NCBI RefSeq assembly: GCF_041381155.1
Contig: NC_091144.1
Coordinates: forward strand, 33,908,980-33,972,979
From: Argopecten irradians
Lineage: Eukaryota; Mollusca; Bivalvia; Pectinida; Pectinidae
Length of the DNA: 64,000 nt
Direction of reading: 5' to 3'
Shown here piece after piece: positions 58,263 through 64,000 of this stretch (positions are counted from its first letter, which is position 1; every line of letters begins with the position of its first letter). A model generated the notes under the pieces. That model worked only from the letters and a program-made list of their open reading frames with translations, did not search any database and was not told the DNA's origin. The position numbers were made by a program, and so were the translations under genes.

Positions 58263-58839
58263 GCGTGTTTTGTACCATTATGGGGGAAATTCCCTGCGGA
58301 TCGTGGTTTTCATTTCCAACATTTGAAATCGTTAAGTAATATTATCGTACCATTGTTGAATTTTCATATTCTTTCCAATCAAATGGTTAAGCTTCCGCGT
58401 AGCCCACTTAGCTTTTTGCACTTAGCTAATACTTGTACATATATATGTACATGTTATATAAATGACACCTTTATGGCATTAGTAGCAGAGGTGAAACTCA
58501 CGGGTAAAGCCATGTTTACAAATAATCCGTGTCACAGCATTCTGCTAATAATCAGAATATAAAAAGTGGACAAATGGAGTTTTCAAAGGAAGTCTTTCCA
58601 GGCTTGTGATTGCTCATATTATTTTCTTCTGAACTGCCTTCAGGTTTACTGTGTGATAGTCAAGGGATGGATATAACGTCAGTGATAGTAACCACTAGAA
58701 TATCGAAGATTGCTTAATGGCAATATCGCCACTATCAAAAGATGTTGTTTTTCTCAAAAAGTTTGTTCGCTAAACTTCTGGAATTTTATAATAAAAATAC
58801 TGAGCCATTTAATCAGATTTTATTCAGTTTCCAGACAAT

Positions 58840-59010
58840 TCTAAAGTGTATACAATTTTTGCTTTATTGTCATCATAATTATGCATTTCATATATAAAAC
58901 AAAAACATTAAAAGTGAGTGGATCCAAGATGGATCCCTGAGGAACCCCTAACTTCCACTTGTCACAGATCCAAGCCGGACCTACTGTTTCCGGCTGGAGG
59001 CCTATTTCCA
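58840..59010 (-). mobile_element. LINE reverse-transcriptase fragment
   Basis: The minus strand encodes KWKLGVPQGSILDPLTFNVF, the 'GVPQGSILGPLLFNIF' RT motif of LINEs, followed after a shift by NYDDNKA, the remnant of the YADDN box. Dead fragment; different LINE type from 56783-57165. Confidence 0.7.
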
Positions 59011-60604
59011 AGGCCATAGGCTCCTTTGATATCCGTTTACATACATAATAAAGATGTCGACTTTACGGTAATCTGTATATTATTTTTAGTTTTGATGACA
59101 AAATGACATTTTTGTACAAGTATAGGCTTGTGTTGTAGTTTAATTGGCGGAGGGGAACATTACCATGCTTTAGCATTTTTTTGTCAATTTTATAGAAAAT
59201 CGGGTAAGAATTTTTACTGAATTTTATTTCCATTTGATTTATTTTAAATTCAATTGTTCAGTAGGTGGTGATAAATGTCGTATTAACAGTAAGATAATAA
59301 CTTTACGACTCTACAGAATCATCAATCTATTTTGCATTACCATATATTAAAGCCGTTTCGGAAAGGTTTTGTAAGTGACGTCTAAAGGAACAGCATATTC
59401 AATTCCTAAACAATATCGCAACGCGGGATCAGAAATGCGCGTAGCTTCTAATTAGTCCGTGAAGCGAGGCATTTAATGTCGTCTGATATGAATAGCTTTT
59501 ATGTGACCTTCCTGTAAAGAAGGAAGAGATTCGCTAACTTTTTATACACAGAAACAGAATTATACGTGTAAATTTTAAAGTTTTTTAAAATAGACGAAAA
59601 TGAATAAATAAATGATGACTATTGTTGACGGAAATTATACAAGGACTAACGAGTTCCAGCGAACAGATAAATTTTTACAACATTTAACGAGTACAGATGA
59701 AAAAAACCGCAATGCGCCTTTTCCCGCCATATTCAATCTAGACCTATACCTTAAATCTTTAGATAAATAATTAATTGTCAGGAAATGCTTTCTAAGTTAT
59801 GAAAACTTCTGCCTATTCCTTGTTGTTATTTTCAACAATAGACTAAAATGTTAAAAACCAAACAAGAAATATATGATTGTTTTCTTGTGTACATTTTATT
59901 ACCACGCATACCTTATTTAAAGCGATTCAACACTTACACGGGGACATTACTTCAAAATTTATTAATATAAACTTAAACCCAATTCTTAAGGATCTTTTGA
60001 AAATGACAACATTGTGATTTTATATATACACAACATTGTGATTTTATATATACACAACACACACACACACACACACAGCGGATCTAGCAGTACAGTGCGT
60101 GAATCCAGCAGTGATGCGCATCAGTCAAACAAATTAAATATACTATCCTCCTGGTTAGATTAGCGACGCAGAAAATTATTAACGATTTTCACAAATATTA
60201 TATATTTTACGAAAATTGATATTGCAGCGACTGCCCAAGATAATATCACGGAGTCTTGCAGAAGTAATTGCAGAAAAATCTCAAAAGAATATCGACGCTC
60301 TAGACCGAACGTACATATTTGTGCTGATTATATCAAGCGGATATGACAGAATTGAGTTATTGTGGTAGATTGGTATCGTCTTGTCTGTTTTGTACAGTGA
60401 TTTATGCACCAGCTGTGCAATTTAGTGTGGCGATATGAAACATTTTACAGTGATACAATACTAAGGTAATCATACAAAATACGATATGCGAAGTTTAAAT
60501 AAATGCTTGTATTGCGGATCGCACGAGCGTCTGGGACGAAAAGGTTGTCAAGTAATCGTACCCTAAAATGTAAGTAAGTTTCCATCATAATTAATATAGC
60601 TTTA
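59011..60604. other. Intergenic, no gene seen
   Basis: AT-rich. An (AC)n microsatellite lies at 60057-60078, preceded by a doubled ACAACATTGTGATTTTATAT. No gene is supported. Confidence 0.5.
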
Positions 60605-61020
60605 TAACGTTGAACACATTTAAATTCCAACGGCATCAATATTTGCTCTATATTGTAATGATTAATAAACTTGCACTTCCATTAAGTTTTATGAAGAAGA
60701 GCTTTTAATATGTCATTTACTACCACATAGTCCAGTACAGATAGGGTGTTGCCCCAAAAATAATTGCAACAGAATCTTTACTTTGTTTTTCATACAGATC
60801 TGAATTTGTTTTAACGTTGAACACATTTAAATTCCAACGGCATCAATATTTGCTCTATATTGTAATGATTAATAAACTTGCACTTCCATTAAGTTTTATG
60901 AAGAAGAGCTTTTAATATGTCATTTACTACCACATAGTCCAGTACAGATAGGGTGTTGCCCCAAAAATAATTGCAACAGAATCTTTACTTTGTTTTTCAT
61001 ACAGATCTGAATTTGTTTTA
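60605..61020. repeat. Perfect 207-bp tandem duplication
   Basis: TAACGTTGAACACATTTAAA at 60605 begins again at 60812, and the two 207-bp copies appear identical throughout (TCTATATTGTAATGATTAAT, CACATAGTCCAGTACAGATA, CAGATCTGAATTTGTTTT). A poly(C) run follows at 61049-61064. Non-coding. Confidence 0.9.
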
Positions 61021-61064
61021 AGAATTCGGGAAAGTGCTTTTCTTGCTCCCCCCCCCCCCCCCCC

Positions 61065-62580
61065 AAATCAAATTCGTGGCACATATAACTTGTTTGTGTA
61101 CAGTCTCTTTATGCATTTATTACATGACCATTATACTTACATGTACAAGTGGGTTGAACAAAAGTTATAGTATTTATCAAGTTATTTTCCTTATATATCT
61201 TATATGAAAATTCATGTAAGTTTTTTACTTAAGTTTGTTTCCAGAAATCGGGGCCTGGGCAGTATAATTTTTTAAGACGTATTGATTATACATCTAATGT
61301 TCACTTTCCATTTCTGGACAGTATCATTCCTGTATCCCCATCACATCACTCGCAGCCTTATATTACTTGACAGCATATCCAACTCCATATTCTCTAATAT
61401 TTCAACGGCATTACAGCAAACAGCATGTCGGTAGACAGTCATATTTTCATCAATAAGAAAGTTTAAATGAATTCGAAATCCTGTTAATCAAGATATCATA
61501 GTGTTTTAAGAAATGTTCCTTTTAAATACCTTTCATTTACTACTGTTTTCATACAAGAAAATGCTACCAAATTATAAAACATGTACACAAAGAATGTACT
61601 TCTACATAGCAGATTTTACTATAATTAGATTGATTGTGTTCTATCACTAGTTTGTGGTTTATCTACCATTAAGATCCACAAGGATTCCTGGGTGTTTTGA
61701 CGCACTATCTTAAAACCCAGAGAAAAGTTATCCACTGACGATTAACTATTCTACAATCTGTTACTAGTGAGCCCCAAACACCGGATCTAGAGTTTCAGGT
61801 TTATAGTAGAAAGCCAGACGGCCTTTTGATTGAAGTGTTAACTGATTAAGGTTTTACGTCCCAGTGACATAGAAAACCATTACTGATTCCCTTTTGTGTG
61901 TTTACTCCAAGGGTTTCTGGTATTTCTATTTGCGACTGGTAAGAAAATATAACATTATAATTACTCAACAACTAATTGGAGGTTTGTGTTATAAATAGAC
62001 TTTGCCATCTGCTGTTCAGCTACGGTTCGGCTTAGATTTCGACTTTCATTCTTACATTTTACTACATGTACATCCAGTACTAGTCCATGCCATCTGGGGA
62101 TGTGTATTCGAAACATACACGGATGTGGTTTTACTCCGGGTTCTCCGGCTTTCCTTTGCTATCTTATTCTGGTTAGGATAATCCAAATCATGTAATAATA
62201 CAATGATGAGTTGAATTCATTATAATAAATATGCTTATTAAGCATATTAATTTACTAACTGGTACATTTTATGCATCATTTTTTATTCTCTTGCAATTTG
62301 CAAACAGAACCAAACGGTCTTTATATATGCTGATTAGATATGTTCATGTCTGCTTATATTTAAAAACTCGCTTGCACGGTAACATTTTAACGGTATCAGC
62401 AAACGAAGCAATATAATAGCCGTGAATAAAAAAACAAATGTATATATTTTTCCTGATGTAAAACTGATTAAAATGAAGTGGCAAATATCATGGTAACATG
62501 TGAATAAAGGACAACATCATATCCATATGCCACATGTTGCAAAACATAATATTAGGAAAGAAAGACTAGTGTTTTGTAGC
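61065..62580. other. Intergenic, no gene seen
   Basis: AT-rich sequence without a recognisable gene, RNA or element. Confidence 0.5.
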
Positions 62581-62760
62581 ACAGGGACCTGGCACGAATT
62601 TCTAACCAACACTATACTATAATAAATAAATGTTGAATATCCTTGTGATGGAATTTAAATAGAAAAACCAAACTAAACCAAATCTGCGATCTCTCTCTCT
62701 CTCTCTATATATACATGTATAACAATACTGTTGGTCAGAAATTCATGTCAGGTCCCTGTT
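62581..62760. mobile_element. MITE with ACAGGGACCTG ends
   Basis: ACAGGGACCTGGCACGAATT then TCTAACC on the left is inverted as GGTCAGAAATTCATGTCAGG then TCCCTGTT on the right. TTTGTAG occurs on both flanks, a likely target duplication. A (CT)n tract and TATA-rich DNA lie inside. Non-coding. Confidence 0.65.
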
Positions 62761-63261
62761 GTTTGTAGAAATATGGTTTCGCCTTGGATACCGCGCGATT
62801 TGATGACTGTTTCTATTTAATTGAATCTTGGGTTCTTGGAATAGCTGTCATTTTGTCGTTTTACCAGTCAGATCGATGGAGGGCTGCAATCATATTGATT
62901 AAATTTACATAGTATCCTGGTTAATCTCCGACAGTCTGTTCTATATAATGGTATTCTATTATCCAAAACAAACAAAAAAGTAATCTGTAGAATGTGGTTT
63001 ATTTTGTCAGACCTCATTTTAATATCTTTGCTATTTTCGTTTATGATGTATATGTTACAAAACGTGTTTATTAATGATATTTTCCAGCCTTTTGATATTA
63101 AGTCAGGTGAATGTCAACCCAAGGGCATGATTCAATGACTTTGCGTCGGAATATCATGCAATTTTCATGTATAGAGAATCGAGTTACAGTCGCGTTTTTT
63201 TCGGATTTATTTCAAACTAAAGGAATATTTCAGTTGTAAAATTGCAGTAAACATGTTCAGG

Positions 63262-63316
63262 TATTGCCCTGCAGTAACACGTTGAGGTATTGCCCTGCAG
63301 TAACACGTTGAGGTAT
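63262..63316. repeat. 26-bp tandem repeat at the SINE 5' junction
   Basis: TGCCCTGCAGTAACACGTTG plus AGGTAT is repeated twice before the retroposon. The unit combines the target duplication (ACGTTGAGGTAT) with the first bases of the element (TGCCCTGCAG). Confidence 0.8.
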
Positions 63317-63850
63317 TGCCCTGCAGGTAGGGCGTTAGAATTGTACCTGCTGCCCCTATTGCATGATCGTAAAAGGCGACTAAATTTAGGATCTTATCTT
63401 TTCTCTTCTTCCTAACTGACTTTATCTTTCCTAATGCCTCCCTTGGCATCACCTCACTTTTGGCCTTGAGTTGAGCGTTCGCCGCTGCGAGGAAGGCTCT
63501 GGATTCTCTGCCCTGGCCGAGACACACCAAAGTCTATAAAAGTGGTAGTTTCTGCTCCTGCTTGGCGCTCAGCATACAGGGAGTAGGACGACTGGTTCGC
63601 CCGTTGTCAGTATAATGTGACCGGGTGGGGTGTGTTGCTTGGTGTCTTCGGCGGCATGTTTCAGTGATATAGCACTATAAAAAGGACAACAGTTCCACTA
63701 TACAAGAAGACACAACATTATTATACCGCAGTCTCCCAAAACACGCACCTCGCACAACATACACACAACACACATCATACATGGGAGCCCGTCCTTACAT
63801 GACCATAGCTGTTAATAGGACGTAAATTAATCAAACAAACAAACAAGCAA
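63317..63850 (+). mobile_element. SINE-like retroposon with 12-bp target duplication
   Basis: About 534 bp from TGCCCTGCAGGTAGGGCGTT to a (CAAA)n tail (TCAAACAAACAAACAAGCAA). ACGTTGAGGTAT flanks both ends (63305-63316 and 63851-63862). The interior (GCATGATCGTAAAAGGCGAC; TGTTGCTTGGTGTCTTCGGC; GCTGTTAATAGGACGTAAAT) is typical of a non-coding repeat common in mollusc genomes. No protein is encoded; the minus-strand frame 63207-63530 is an artefact. Confidence 0.8.
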
Positions 63851-64000
63851 ACGTTGAGGTATGAGAGAAAAGCCTCGAAAGAGTCTGCAGAGGCTTATAA
63901 TCTTACCATGTTGGTTGAAATTCACATTTTTTACTTGAATACAGTATACTTGTTTCAAAATTCGCTCTCTTAGAATATCAATATTATCTCTAACACTCTG

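Larger units (their letters stand above)
56636..58713. mobile_element. Inverted-repeat element interrupted by other elements
   Basis: The left half 56636-56782 (TCGATACTCCAGGGGTTATT, ACTGACGTCATATCCACCCC, AGGTAATTTAGTCATTTGAT) and right half 58576-58713 (CCAGGCTTGTGATTG, CTGAACTGCCTTCAGG, TATAACGTCAGTGATAGTAA, AATATCGAAGAT) match the two halves of 55821-56086. TTAATGGC flanks the whole (56627-56634 and 58714-58721). About 1.8 kb of foreign DNA sits between the halves. Confidence 0.7.

Noticed and set aside
63207-63530. 107-residue minus-strand frame
   Set aside because: Spans the 26-bp repeats and the 5' half of the SINE-like retroposon, so it is a by-product of non-coding repeats.

Overview
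The window looks like nuclear DNA of a bivalve mollusc (a scallop-like species is plausible, but the species is not proven by the sequence). It is AT-rich and intron-bearing, full of small inverted-repeat transposons, LINE fragments and minisatellites, and carries repeats with the GAGGCC...GGCCTC and GGTCACCTG ends and the (CAAA)n-tailed retroposon typical of molluscan genomes. Four genes can be supported by exon structure and protein similarity.

2.4-8.0 kb (+): a TATA/initiator promoter and a nine-exon gene for an unrecognised secreted Asn/Gly/Trp-rich protein. After one long exon come six micro-exons of 27-54 bp, all in the same symmetric phase (1-1), so any subset could be skipped without losing frame. 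10.8-12.9 kb (-): a TRIM-type RING/B-box/coiled-coil/NHL gene with its frame broken twice. 32.2-40.7 kb (-): a complete eight-exon threonine synthase-like 2 (THNSL2) gene. 48.6-53.4 kb (+): a complete three-exon mitochondrial GrpE (GRPEL1) gene, with a possible in-frame alternative donor. THNSL2 and GRPEL1 are divergent and separated by a 3.5-kb, 43-bp-unit minisatellite and a truncated LINE. Nothing suggests that the four genes work in one pathway; two are mitochondrial or metabolic housekeeping genes and two belong to fast-evolving families.

13-32 kb is gene-poor. It contains a TTAA-flanked MITE, simple repeats, a modular bivalve repeat (18.9-19.9 kb), a duplicated segment (18.7-20.3 versus 24.0-24.5 kb) of which one copy expanded into an 80-bp satellite array (24.5-26.7 kb), and a broken DIRS-like retroelement fossil (about 27.5-29.7 kb or slightly more). 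53.5-64 kb has no supported gene: it holds inverted-repeat elements with target-site duplications, a nested LINE/MITE/LINE arrangement (56.3-59.0 kb), a perfect 207-bp tandem duplication and a SINE-like retroposon with a 12-bp target-site duplication.

The strongest candidate for something undescribed is the micro-exon gene at 2.6-7.2 kb, whose layout resembles the micro-exon genes known from schistosome flatworms but in a mollusc and with an unrelated protein. All calls were made by reading; no database search was run.
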